A stretch of 64,000 nt of DNA from Acidovorax sp. DW039 (GTDB taxonomy: Bacteria > Pseudomonadota > Gammaproteobacteria > Burkholderiales > Burkholderiaceae_C): the NCBI RefSeq assembly GCF_037101375.1, contig NZ_AP029020.1, positions 300,915 through 364,914 of the forward strand, written 5' to 3'. Below the pieces are notes generated by a model. That model did not search any database and was not told the origin of the DNA. It saw only the letters and a program-made list of their open reading frames with translations. Shown here piece after piece: positions 46,019 through 54,390 of the stretch (positions are counted from its first letter, which is position 1; each line of letters starts with the position of its first letter). The position numbers and the translations under genes were made by a program.

Positions 46019-48295
46019 TTAGTCTTCGAGTAGCTTGAGCATCACATCCTCGACTTCCGACGATGCGATTGCCTGGGTGTTCGCGCTGCTCAGAACAAAT
46101 GGTGCAATGGGAGCATGCTCGACCAATTTCATCCTTTCTGCCTTTGATAATTTTGGAACTCCACTTTGTGCAGATCGCTCAAGCGAAGTGTTCGCCCGTA
46201 TGTCACGCTTGAGCTGCGATTTGGTCGGCTTGGATCCACTTAACTTGATCTCCGCTTTGCGTTCTGAGTTCGCTTTTGACGTGGCCTGCTTGATCTCGGC
46301 CGCACGTTGCAACCCACGGTTTTGTTCAGCAGCTTTACTGAGAAACGATACCAGACGATCATCTCGAGTGATCGAAAGCCAATCGAGCAACGTCATATGG
46401 TGCAGATCGGGATCCCCACTTTTAAGATGAAGTAGCTGCAGCGATCCGCCAAGATTGCACCAGCACTGTGAAAGATCTGACGGATTGATATGAACCTCAA
46501 TGGGCTTCCGTCTTCCGCCGAGTGTTCCCAACGCACCGGAACGCAGAAGCCATTCGCTCGTGTAAACAAGTTCAGTAATTTCACGTTTAGGCTTATAGAA
46601 AGGGTCATACAGATGTATTCCGTCTGCCGCCAGAAATCCCTGTAGGCGGGGCAGACAACGTACCTTGAGCGCGGTGAGGTCTTGTGCTGTTGAACTTATG
46701 TAACCGTTCGCAAGCAGCCACTCAACAGCGCCTCGTCGTGTCGGCTCGACACCGTCACGCCTCATTGCCACCAGGGGTAGCGTTATTACCTCTTCATTGT
46801 TGTGGCGCAGAATGCGCTTTATCTCGAGTGGTAAAAACTCTTGGAAGTTAAGTCGAGCAAGTTCCACACGCGCCGGCTCACCGCGACGTGGACGGCGGCC
46901 CATCGTTGAGCCGGGTATAAGGTGATCAAGATCCTTGTGTGCTCGATTGAAGTTCGATTCGACAGGAGCCTTGTTGATTGACTGATAGGCTGCGCCGTAG
47001 CTTGCGCCTGCTTCGATTTCTTCGAGCGTTTTCATCACGGCTTGGTTCTTGCCTTCGCCGTTGTCCATTACGTACTGGCGGAAACTTAGAGACAGCCAGT
47101 CGCGCGGCTCGATGGTTATCCCATTTTTCGCGCAGTAGGCAACCTTATCTTCTGCGGCGTGCAAAATAGCGAGCAGCGCCGTCGTCGAGCTTGTGTGCTC
47201 GAAGCCCACATGCGACCCGAAGATGTAATCGATCCCAAATCCGGCTCCGATGACTTCCGTCCGTGTCGGAGAACTGATTGGCTTGAGCCTGGATGCCGAA
47301 GAAACCAAAGTTTGATCAGCGGGCGTGCTGTCTAGGTACGCCGTCCCATTAATGGAGTTGTGCCGATCTTTGATCTTTCCCAAGCGGCGCATGTACTCTT
47401 GCCGAACATGAGTCTCGCCCCGATGAATCTGTTTTGCGGTGAGCGCGTTGGTGGCGTGCGTACCCCAGTATTCGAATTGAGCCGGGCTGTAGTTTTGGGC
47501 TTCCGGGGCAATAGTAACTACTGCACTGTTGCCTTCCCACTTGATTGAGGTTGCGAACCAATCGTTGAGTGTGTTGTGAAAGGCCACCTGAGTTGAGACA
47601 CCCGGCTTTTTGTATTTGGACCAGCCCAGAGCAAAAATCTTGCGCACTTCTTTTGAGCAGTTGACGCCCGCTAGGCGACCTTCTTCACCGCCAAACTCAC
47701 GAGGTCTGCCGGTCTTTTTATTACTGTGCTTTTCTTTTCCAGGGCCACCAGAATGTGGATACCACGGAAGCAGCGAGTTACGCAGCCCGAGCCCGAGGAT
47801 GAATGCATTCAATGCCCTCTGCACCTTGGCGCAACTCTTGTGCCCAAGCTCTTTGGCACGCATCGTCGGCCATCCTGAGAACTCCGGGTCCAGAATAATC
47901 TGAGCTACTGTGCGATGGTGTACAAAGGGTCTGATGAGCAGATATGCATCTCTTCTATGCTTAAGCCACTTGCGTAGATCCCGGCGAGTTTTTCTAAGCA
48001 AGTCGGTAGACGAATTGCTATGAAGTTGTTTGTTTGATAAGAGCCAGTGGCTGGGAGTTTCGAATTTCGCTACGGCGAATTCGCCGTCAGCGATCTGTGC
48101 TTCAAGAGATGAGAGTCTGCGAAAGACTGGCTTTTTGATGTAGTTCTTTTGAAATCCGGCAGAATTTTTTTCTGGGAAGAATGAGATGGCGACTACATCT
48201 TCAAGCGGGTCCATATGTATGACACGCGCATACAACATCGGTTGTTTTGTCGGTAGTCGTGTCAAAAGTGCGCAGCCGAGATGGAGTTCACTCAT
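46019..48295 (-). CDS. tnsB: TnsB-like DDE transposase
   Basis: A 758-residue rve-fold transposase. An N-terminal HTH-rich region binds transposon ends. Then come the catalytic residues: Asp in AYLDSTPADQTLV, Asp in FRQYVMDNGEGKNQAV, Glu in INKAPVESNFNRAHK. A beta-barrel domain and basic C-terminal tail (KAEIKLSGSKPTKSQLKRD), ending in a short helix that usually binds TnsC, complete it. It cuts 3' ends and joins them to target. ATG 48295 is preferred over TTG 48307; it overlaps the tnsA stop by 8 bases. Confidence 0.93.
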   Translation of the reverse strand: MSELHLGCALLTRLPTKQPMLYARVIHMDPLEDVVAISFFPEKNSAGFQKNYIKKPVFRRLSSLEAQIADGEFAVAKFETPSHWLLSNKQLHSNSSTDLLRKTRRDLRKWLKHRRDAYLLIRPFVHHRTVAQIILDPEFSGWPTMRAKELGHKSCAKVQRALNAFILGLGLRNSLLPWYPHSGGPGKEKHSNKKTGRPREFGGEEGRLAGVNCSKEVRKIFALGWSKYKKPGVSTQVAFHNTLNDWFATSIKWEGNSAVVTIAPEAQNYSPAQFEYWGTHATNALTAKQIHRGETHVRQEYMRRLGKIKDRHNSINGTAYLDSTPADQTLVSSASRLKPISSPTRTEVIGAGFGIDYIFGSHVGFEHTSSTTALLAILHAAEDKVAYCAKNGITIEPRDWLSLSFRQYVMDNGEGKNQAVMKTLEEIEAGASYGAAYQSINKAPVESNFNRAHKDLDHLIPGSTMGRRPRRGEPARVELARLNFQEFLPLEIKRILRHNNEEVITLPLVAMRRDGVEPTRRGAVEWLLANGYISSTAQDLTALKVRCLPRLQGFLAADGIHLYDPFYKPKREITELVYTSEWLLRSGALGTLGGRRKPIEVHINPSDLSQCWCNLGGSLQLLHLKSGDPDLHHMTLLDWLSITRDDRLVSFLSKAAEQNRGLQRAAEIKQATSKANSERKAEIKLSGSKPTKSQLKRDIRANTSLERSAQSGVPKLSKAERMKLVEHAPIAPFVLSSANTQAIASSEVEDVMLKLLED

Positions 48296-49286
48296 TGGAC
48301 GCCCCAAAGAAGGTTGCGCGCAGGTTTCGAAGATAGTCTCGACTGGCGCGTCGTATCATCTTCGTTGTCTCAACGGGTACCGTTAGGTCGATATCGATCA
48401 ACTCCAGCCATATACCCAACCGCCACAGTCGAAAGGGGTCGCGATCGACTACGGATGTTTCTCGGGCAGCCTCTGCGACAGCATCACGGATAGGGCGCTC
48501 AAGTGCATAGTTATTGAAGCTAGCGACATAGTCGGCAAGTTGCCGTGACTCTTTATAAAGGCGCACTTCGCTGGCTAGCGGCCGTAGCCATCTCAGGTTC
48601 TCAACAAACTTAGGATGAATGGATTCGCCCGTTTCATGATGATGATGAGCCCCGACTGCATGGCAATAAGCTCGATCTAGTTCAATTCGCTCCTGGGCTC
48701 TGACACTCTTTGCGGTAATTGCCCTGGGCTTGCAACTGATACCAGCGAGGGCCTTCTGTCCCACCGCTCCGTTCAGCATCAGATCGATAGAACCAACGTA
48801 GGGGACGGTTGTGCCGACAAAGCACCCGTGATCAATACCTAGGTGTTTTGCAATCTCGATCAGTCCCCGTGTAGTGCGCTGGCCCTGGTCCAGATGTTGG
48901 GCTGGATGTGGATGCTCATAGGGCCACATGGGCAGGCACTCACGTAGTCCCTTTGCGCCCAAGTACGCACAAATCAAAGCAGTGTGAAATTCGAGCGCGG
49001 AAAGAAAATGATGATTTCTCTTGTGAATGGAGACTGAGTCAAAGATTTGATAGCTGACGGGCGACGAGAAGTTTCTTCGGATTCGGATCCACGGCTGGTA
49101 GTGCTCGCCATATCCTTGTCCAGCTCCAGCGCGAATCGCAGTACTGACCCTGACGAGTTGCCGCTGTGAGTATTGCGACAATGCCTTCCCGACCGGTTGC
49201 GTGTCCTCTTCCAGCAAATACAGGTAAGGCGCGCTGTACCCTGCCTCCCTCGCGAGCGCACTGGCATTTCTTGATGTAGACGGCAT
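48288..49286 (-). CDS. tnsA: TnsA-like endonuclease (5'-end cleavage)
   Basis: The 332-residue start at ATG 49286 is chosen because AAGGGGGGAG lies just upstream; a longer frame reaches 49445. The match to Tn7 TnsA is clear: AGAGQGYGEHYQPWIRI aligns with the GRGQGHGKDYIPW block, followed by catalytic Glu99 in FLSALEF, Asp168 in YVGSIDLML and Lys186 in AGISCKPRA. The Gln of Tn7's QxK is Ser184 here. TnsA makes the second-strand nick so that the element moves by cut-and-paste. An extended N-terminal ~50 residues with a HTH-like AREAGYSAPYLYLLEE is unusual. Confidence 0.85.
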   Translation of the reverse strand: MPSTSRNASALAREAGYSAPYLYLLEEDTQPVGKALSQYSQRQLVRVSTAIRAGAGQGYGEHYQPWIRIRRNFSSPVSYQIFDSVSIHKRNHHFLSALEFHTALICAYLGAKGLRECLPMWPYEHPHPAQHLDQGQRTTRGLIEIAKHLGIDHGCFVGTTVPYVGSIDLMLNGAVGQKALAGISCKPRAITAKSVRAQERIELDRAYCHAVGAHHHHETGESIHPKFVENLRWLRPLASEVRLYKESRQLADYVASFNNYALERPIRDAVAEAARETSVVDRDPFRLWRLGIWLELIDIDLTVPVETTKMIRRASRDYLRNLRATFFGASNE

Positions 49287-49522
49287 ACCGTCTCCCCCCT
49301 TGCTCAAGGATGAAGTTAAAGCCTCACGCACAAAGCGTTCGGAAGTTTCGTAGGAGCTGAGGGCGGGCGGGGTCGACTGGATTTGACGTGCAAAATCCGT
49401 AGACTTTGTTGAGTCCACTTGCTCGCGCTTGCTTTTGTGGTGCAAAGCGGATGCTTGACTCTGGGATGTGTCTGGCCTGAGAATTCAGTTGCTTAGGTTT
49501 TGGTTTTGGCCAAGACTTTTCC

Positions 49523-49550
49523 CGGCGAGCCCTCGCGCTCGCCGTTTTTA
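49523..49550 (+). terminator. orphan + strand terminator between tnsA and xre
   Basis: CGGCGAG (49523-49529) pairs with CTCGCCG (49538-49544), followed by TTTTTA. It points rightward, yet both neighbours are on the minus strand. A TTGACT at 49455 with a GAGAAT about 18 bases later could start a ~75-base transcript ending here. Confidence 0.55.
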
Positions 49551-50030
49551 TTTGTGCGTCATATCGCCTCCCTTATCGGTGAGCCTCGATAGACGGGTCG
49601 CACTTTCTTGGAGCGACTCCAGGTAAGCCAGCAATCCAGCTCGCTGAGCCCCGTCCAGCCAATAGGCTGTGGTGAGCAGCTGTGACACGAGGCGTGTCTC
49701 TTCTTCAGATTCGGTCAGTTGCCATACTGAGCGGATGCACCGATCATGCTTGGCAGCCCAAGCGAGCGCCTCCGCATCTCCTTGATTTAACTGAAGCAAC
49801 GAGGACAACTGGCCCAGAACACGGTCAGTGAACGGAGGGCGACGCCCCTTCTCCACACCACAGAAAAAAGCTTGGTCTATCCCAACGGTCAGCGCTACCG
49901 CCTTTTGGCTGGTCGAACATCTTTCGCGGGCCTTCAACAAGCGGCCGGGAAAGAGGAGAAGCTGATTTACTTGTTCCATTTCATTTGTGGACGGACGGTA
50001 GTCCATCACACAGATGCTATCGGTCTGCAT
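49548..50030 (-). CDS. XRE-family regulator upstream of the Tn7-like genes
   Basis: A 160-residue protein with an N-terminal helix-turn-helix (LLKARERCSTSQKAVALTVGIDQAFFCGVEKGRRPP, about 28-62) and a helical C-terminal half. It is on the same strand as tnsABC-tniQ, about 260 bases before tnsA, and divergent from the unknown gene at 50080 with only 49 bases between. A role as regulator of transposition genes is likely from position. Confidence 0.8.
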   Translation of the reverse strand: MQTDSICVMDYRPSTNEMEQVNQLLLFPGRLLKARERCSTSQKAVALTVGIDQAFFCGVEKGRRPPFTDRVLGQLSSLLQLNQGDAEALAWAAKHDRCIRSVWQLTESEEETRLVSQLLTTAYWLDGAQRAGLLAYLESLQESATRLSRLTDKGGDMTHK

Positions 50031-50079
50031 TGGAGGTCACAACAAGTACGATTTGCCGAATTTCTACTCTAGTCTTCCT

Positions 50080-51135
50080 ATGAAAGATTCGTTCGAATTG
50101 TCATTAATTGACTTTTGCGCGCTGTCTAAGACCCCTCTGAAGCGCAACCGAGCAGGGAAATCCCGGGGTCCAGCGGACGCACTTCGGACCGTTTGTTGGT
50201 ATAGGTATCTGGCGTCTGAAACGCCAGGGATCTCTGCTTATGCTTTGGGAAAGCTGGCCGAGCCGAGCGCGTACAAAGTTGATGTAAGTGACAAAAATCG
50301 AATTCACATGCATTCAAACAAATGGATTCGATACTCGAGGGGCACGGCGGTACCTCAAAGTGCACTCGTCGCGCGCTCAGACGAGAAATTTCCAGGCTCA
50401 GCAGGATTGATCAACCACCCGGTGTGGTTGTTGATAGACCGGCAGTATTCTTCGCTGGGGCAACTCGCGAGAGTTAAAACCTCCTTTGCGCCCCAGGTAC
50501 AGCTTGAGATTGATGCGGCTAGATCGCCTTCTCAGTGGTCGTCGCCCGAATTTGCAATCCTGTATGTCAGGAAATTGGTTATCTTGGAGCCGCTTGATGC
50601 ATTGGGCGCGATCGCCTACCTACTATGGCAGGCAAAGTTGCGCATCGACACTTCTGCTCAGGCGGGCTGGGTACGCTGCTTGTATGGCGCGATGCTCGTC
50701 CATGGTGCCGATCTTCGGTCCCTTGGCATTGCATTGCCCATGCTCGAACTGTTTAAGCAGAATTTGCTGGACTCGGTGAAACACGACGGCAATCGGCTGG
50801 ATTACCCTTCAAATCTCTATTTGCTTAGTATTGAATTGCTCGATCGCTTTTATGCCGAGTACCAGTTGGAGTATGGAAGGAGTCGGCGTGAATTTCTATA
50901 TGATGCTTGCACAATAAGGCATGGATATGCGCCTGCTGTTATTACTTGGCCGATTTCAGTTCCAGTAGACGAGTACAAATCTTTCGCCAACATCAACGCC
51001 TGTGAGACACGGCAGAGAATTTTTTCGTGGGCGTTATTTGCTCTGTCCAATAAAGATCGCGTGATGGAGCTATCGGTTGATTTGGTGATTGATCAATTTT
51101 CTCTTGTATTTGAAATGGATGCTAATTTGCAGTGA
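50080..51135 (+). CDS. unknown protein carried in the Tn7-like module
   Basis: A 351-residue soluble protein beginning MKDSFELSLIDFCALSKTPL. No motif I recognise; it has YSRGTAVPQSALVARSDEKFPGS, a helical middle (KLVILEPLDALGAIAYLLWQAKLR) and ends LVFEMDANLQ. AT content is higher than in flanking host genes. It is divergent from the XRE gene and its 3' end overlaps the convergent second tniQ by 14 bases, so it seems an integral part of the module rather than random cargo. Confidence 0.65.
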   Translation: MKDSFELSLIDFCALSKTPLKRNRAGKSRGPADALRTVCWYRYLASETPGISAYALGKLAEPSAYKVDVSDKNRIHMHSNKWIRYSRGTAVPQSALVARSDEKFPGSAGLINHPVWLLIDRQYSSLGQLARVKTSFAPQVQLEIDAARSPSQWSSPEFAILYVRKLVILEPLDALGAIAYLLWQAKLRIDTSAQAGWVRCLYGAMLVHGADLRSLGIALPMLELFKQNLLDSVKHDGNRLDYPSNLYLLSIELLDRFYAEYQLEYGRSRREFLYDACTIRHGYAPAVITWPISVPVDEYKSFANINACETRQRIFSWALFALSNKDRVMELSVDLVIDQFSLVFEMDANLQ

Positions 51136-52039
51136 GTCGATTCTTGATATGTGGTGGGAGTTGCTCCCACGCGAAAGCATGTGCTATCAAATTTATTCTA
51201 TCGTTCATCAAATGGCGGCCCTCGAGGGAAAACTTCAAAAAGTTAATTGGATCGCCACAGCGAAATATGACGGAAAGATCTGATGGATTGATGATTTGTA
51301 TCCAGTCCAGGAATTTCTGAATCAATGAGTTTGGATTTGTTTTTAATTCCTTAGCAATCAATCTTATTGCAATTCTCCTGCACCGAGGCTGAAATTCCAG
51401 TGCGTCATCATTAAGTAATCTTTTTAGAATATCATTGAAAACTTTGAATGCGTGTTCGTTGTTACGGTGAGAGGTGCTGCTTATCGGAGAAGGTGCCGTG
51501 CGGCAAATAGGACAGATCGGAAAAGCGCCGTCCCATCTGAAGGGTTCGGCTTTACACCTACACCCTTCCCAAAGTTCCAAGTCGTGATTGTCACAATGAC
51601 GCTCGTTCGCGAGTTGGTGAGCTAATCGCCGATAAACATGCCCGTGCGTTCTCAGGTCGTCGATGATGCATTGTTGGCAGAACCGTGGTCTTTCCGAAAC
51701 ATACCCTACGTAATCAGTCGTTCGAAGCCTGGTCTGGTTCACCGTTCGATTGCCTGAGATCATGTTGTGACGGAGCTCTTCTTCAAGATCACTTCTGTAT
51801 AGGCATGTGAATATAGGAAAGAGCGTGTGCTCTTGAAGTAAGGTTGTTGGGTCGATAGCGTCATCCAACACGATTCTGCAGAAGTCGCGTGCTCTGTACC
51901 CTAGAAAAAGATGATTGGCGCTTGGAGGGAGCCCAATGACAGCCCTCAATCCAGAACTCATAGATGCGAATCTTCCCATTCGAACCGATGCTTCGTAGAG
52001 GGAGTACAACGTGGCCCCTCTGGGGAAAGATGGAATCAC
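51122..52039 (-). CDS. TniQ-family protein, copy 2
   Basis: A 305-residue TniQ-like protein. The N-terminus GATLYSLYEASVRMGRF matches the TniQ start, and the zinc ribbon is RFCQQCIIDDL ... HQLANERHCDNHDLEL, followed by a second CxC/CxxC cluster (GCRCK, CPICRT). The C-terminal half is helical (RRIAIRLIAKELKTNPNSLIQKFLDW). Start is GTG 52039 with a poor ribosome site, so the true N-terminus may differ. A second selector would let one transposase use two kinds of target, as in Tn7 (TnsD/TnsE) and dual-TniQ elements. Confidence 0.8.
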   Translation of the reverse strand: MIPSFPRGATLYSLYEASVRMGRFASMSSGLRAVIGLPPSANHLFLGYRARDFCRIVLDDAIDPTTLLQEHTLFPIFTCLYRSDLEEELRHNMISGNRTVNQTRLRTTDYVGYVSERPRFCQQCIIDDLRTHGHVYRRLAHQLANERHCDNHDLELWEGCRCKAEPFRWDGAFPICPICRTAPSPISSTSHRNNEHAFKVFNDILKRLLNDDALEFQPRCRRIAIRLIAKELKTNPNSLIQKFLDWIQIINPSDLSVIFRCGDPINFLKFSLEGRHLMNDRINLIAHAFAWEQLPPHIKNRLTAN

Positions 52040-52651
52040 TTGAAGAGTAACGAGATTTGAAAATATGTTTGCTGCTGAACAGCGCGAAGGACTCGCACTC
52101 CATGAAATTTTTCATTCTTTGTGAGTAGCTTGCGCTATTAAAAGGCGTTCTTTTCATAGAGAGCACTTTTAAAAGTTTGTTCAGCGCTACCCGGACTGTA
52201 TTGCGTTTTTCACCCAGTAAAGGGATCACAGGTGGAGACATGGGCTTAAGGAGACGAACAATGGCCGAGGGAGGCCGAGCGCAAATTCCCCAACGCTTCA
52301 AGAGCAGCCCAAGATGCTTTCGCCCTCTCTCATTGGGACCTTGATCAGCCAGCGCGAATCCTCCCAGCAGGTCATGCTTGATAGGTCTTTTGGCAGCTTG
52401 GGCTCTGAGATGGAGCTGATCTTGAACATGTCTGCGGGGTCTCTGACGACGCCTTTGCAAAGGCCAGCAGCCACCTGAATTGGAATACCCTGCATGGCTT
52501 GAATGTGCAGCTTGCCGGTAACGGCTGATACACGCTCCGCCGGCTTAGGTACCTACTGGCTGCAGATACCAGTGGGCTCATGCCTACCCTGCGTGCCTGC
52601 AACCGGGTTCAGGTGGTCAGTGCAGATCAACGCTTTTTTGCCCTGCGTCCT
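52040..52651. other. presumed right edge of Tn7-like element and decayed DNA
   Basis: AT-rich up to about 52,220, with three TTTTTCA-type motifs (52,097; 52,155; 52,207) that might be transposase sites. Then GC-richer sequence with minus-strand coding character (ERVSAVTGKLHIQAMQGIPI, LPKDLSSMTCWEDSRWLIKV, 52,320-52,545), probably a decayed gene or IS that I cannot name. Confidence 0.35.
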
Positions 52652-54388
52652 CTAAGCATCAACCCTTAATTGCTGGGTACATAGGTGCAGGGTGTGCGTA
52701 TGAAAGCCGTCCAGACGGTTGCCGTGCGCCACACTCACCAAGGTGAGTTCTGGCAGCGATTGCAACAGCAGTTGATACATGGCCTGTTCGGCCTGTGTGT
52801 CCAGGGCGGAGGTCGCCTCGTCCAGAAAGAGCACATCCGGACGCTGCAACAGGACGCGAGCAAACCCCAGCCGCTGCTGCTGGCCCGGCGAAAGGATGGA
52901 ACGCCAGTCGCGCTCCTGGTCCAGTTCTGCGGCCCGCTCACCCAGCCCCACCTGCTGCAGCACTGCCAGGCATTGCGACACGGTGAACTGCTGCACAGGC
53001 GCCGGGTAGCACAGGCATGCCTGCAAAGTGCCGGCAGGCAAATACGCTGACTGGGGCATGAACAGGCTGCGCATGCCCGCATGCATCGCCACCTGCCCCT
53101 GCCCGTGTGGCCACAGCCCGGCAAGCACCCGCAACAGGGTGCTTTTGCCAGCCCCCGAAGGGCCTTGCAGCAAGCACCGCTCACCGGTGCGCACTTGCCA
53201 GTGCAAGGGGGCCCGCCACATCGGCAGCGCGTCTGGACTGCACGCCTGCAAGTCGCGCACGGCAAACACCAGGCCGGGGTCGGATGCGGGCAGCCCGGAC
53301 GACTGGATGCGGTGGGACAAGGGGGCGCGCAGTGCGGCATCCAGCTCTGCCAAGCGCACGCACACGGAACGCAGCAGGGCGATTTCCTTGTACCGGAAAA
53401 CAAATACCGACAGTGAGGCCCGCACCCGCATGAACGACTGCGTCAGCTGCATGAAATCGCCCAGCGTCAGTGCCCCCGCAAAATAGCGGGGCCCCGCCAC
53501 GGCATAGGCCAGCAGAGCGCCACCTTCCAGGTAAAGCCGGTCGGTAGCGGTCACCCGCCGGGTGTACTGGATGACGCTGCGCCAGTTGTGCTGAATCCCC
53601 TGCAAAAGCGCCAGGGCGCGGCTTTGCTCGGTAGCTTGACCGCGCTGCAGGCTGATGGCTTCGGCATGGGAGCGCAAGCCCACCAGCAGGTGCCGAAATT
53701 GCGCCTCGGCACGCTGCTGCTGGCAGTCCACCTGCACCAGGTGGCCGCCAATCTTCTCCATGATCACCGAACCCACGAGGGCATAGACGATGGCCACCCA
53801 GAGCATCAAGCCCGCGATCTGGAAATCCCCCAGCCCCCAGGGCAGTGCCCACACCACCAGGCCCGAGAGGTTCCACACAATGACGGCGAAGGTGCAAAAG
53901 CTCACGACGTTGCTCAACAGCCCCAAGCCCAAGGACAGGCTCATGGAAGCCAGCATGCGCAGGTCTTCAGCGATGCGCTGGTCTGCATTCTCAAGGCCAT
54001 GGTCACGTTCGAGGCGCAACAAAGGGTATCCCTCGGCACCCAGCCAGCGCCCCAGCAAGGCCTGGGTCATCCAGGCGCGCCAACGCATCTCCAGCACGAA
54101 TGCGGCGTGGGTGCGCACGACATCCATCACCACCGCCCACAACCCCAGCGCTGCCAGCTGGGCCAGCAGCGTCCAGAAGCTCTGCGCAGCACGCTCAGAC
54201 AGGGCGTCGTAAAACGACTTCTGCCAGAACGTCACTTGCGCGGCGCGGTACACAAAGAGCAGATCCACCGCGATGACCAGCGCAAGCAGGGCCCGTGCCC
54301 CCCAGCGCTGGTCTCCCACCCAAAAGGCCCGAATCAAGGGCCAGGCATCGCGGGCACGAGAGCCCGCAGGCAGGGCAGAAGCCACCAC
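52652..54388 (-). CDS. SbmA/YddA-like ABC transporter (fused permease-ATPase)
   Basis: A 578-residue half-transporter. The membrane part (about 1-340) has the SbmA/BacA pattern (FWQKSFYDALSERAAQSFWTLL; MRWRAWMTQALLGRWL; LENADQRIAEDLR). The ATPase has Walker A LLQGPSGAGKSTLLRVL, signature SILSPGQQQRLGFARVLL and Walker B DVLFLDEATSALD. It begins two bases after the receptor stop, so it is coupled to it. Relatives move siderophores or peptides across the inner membrane in receptor-linked operons; import of the ferric siderophore, or periplasm-to-cytosol recycling, is inferred. Confidence 0.9.
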   Translation of the reverse strand: MVASALPAGSRARDAWPLIRAFWVGDQRWGARALLALVIAVDLLFVYRAAQVTFWQKSFYDALSERAAQSFWTLLAQLAALGLWAVVMDVVRTHAAFVLEMRWRAWMTQALLGRWLGAEGYPLLRLERDHGLENADQRIAEDLRMLASMSLSLGLGLLSNVVSFCTFAVIVWNLSGLVVWALPWGLGDFQIAGLMLWVAIVYALVGSVIMEKIGGHLVQVDCQQQRAEAQFRHLLVGLRSHAEAISLQRGQATEQSRALALLQGIQHNWRSVIQYTRRVTATDRLYLEGGALLAYAVAGPRYFAGALTLGDFMQLTQSFMRVRASLSVFVFRYKEIALLRSVCVRLAELDAALRAPLSHRIQSSGLPASDPGLVFAVRDLQACSPDALPMWRAPLHWQVRTGERCLLQGPSGAGKSTLLRVLAGLWPHGQGQVAMHAGMRSLFMPQSAYLPAGTLQACLCYPAPVQQFTVSQCLAVLQQVGLGERAAELDQERDWRSILSPGQQQRLGFARVLLQRPDVLFLDEATSALDTQAEQAMYQLLLQSLPELTLVSVAHGNRLDGFHTHTLHLCTQQLRVDA

Positions 54389-54390
54389 GG

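Noticed and set aside
43058..52260. CRISPR-guided (CAST) interpretation of the Tn7-like element
   Set aside because: No cas genes and no repeat-spacer array were found between the TniQ genes; TniQ copy 1 is also longer than typical CAST TniQ.
51861..52460. Minus-strand frame overlapping the second TniQ start
   Set aside because: It is out of frame with the zinc-ribbon protein and its residues show no family pattern; only its upstream part may reflect decayed coding DNA.
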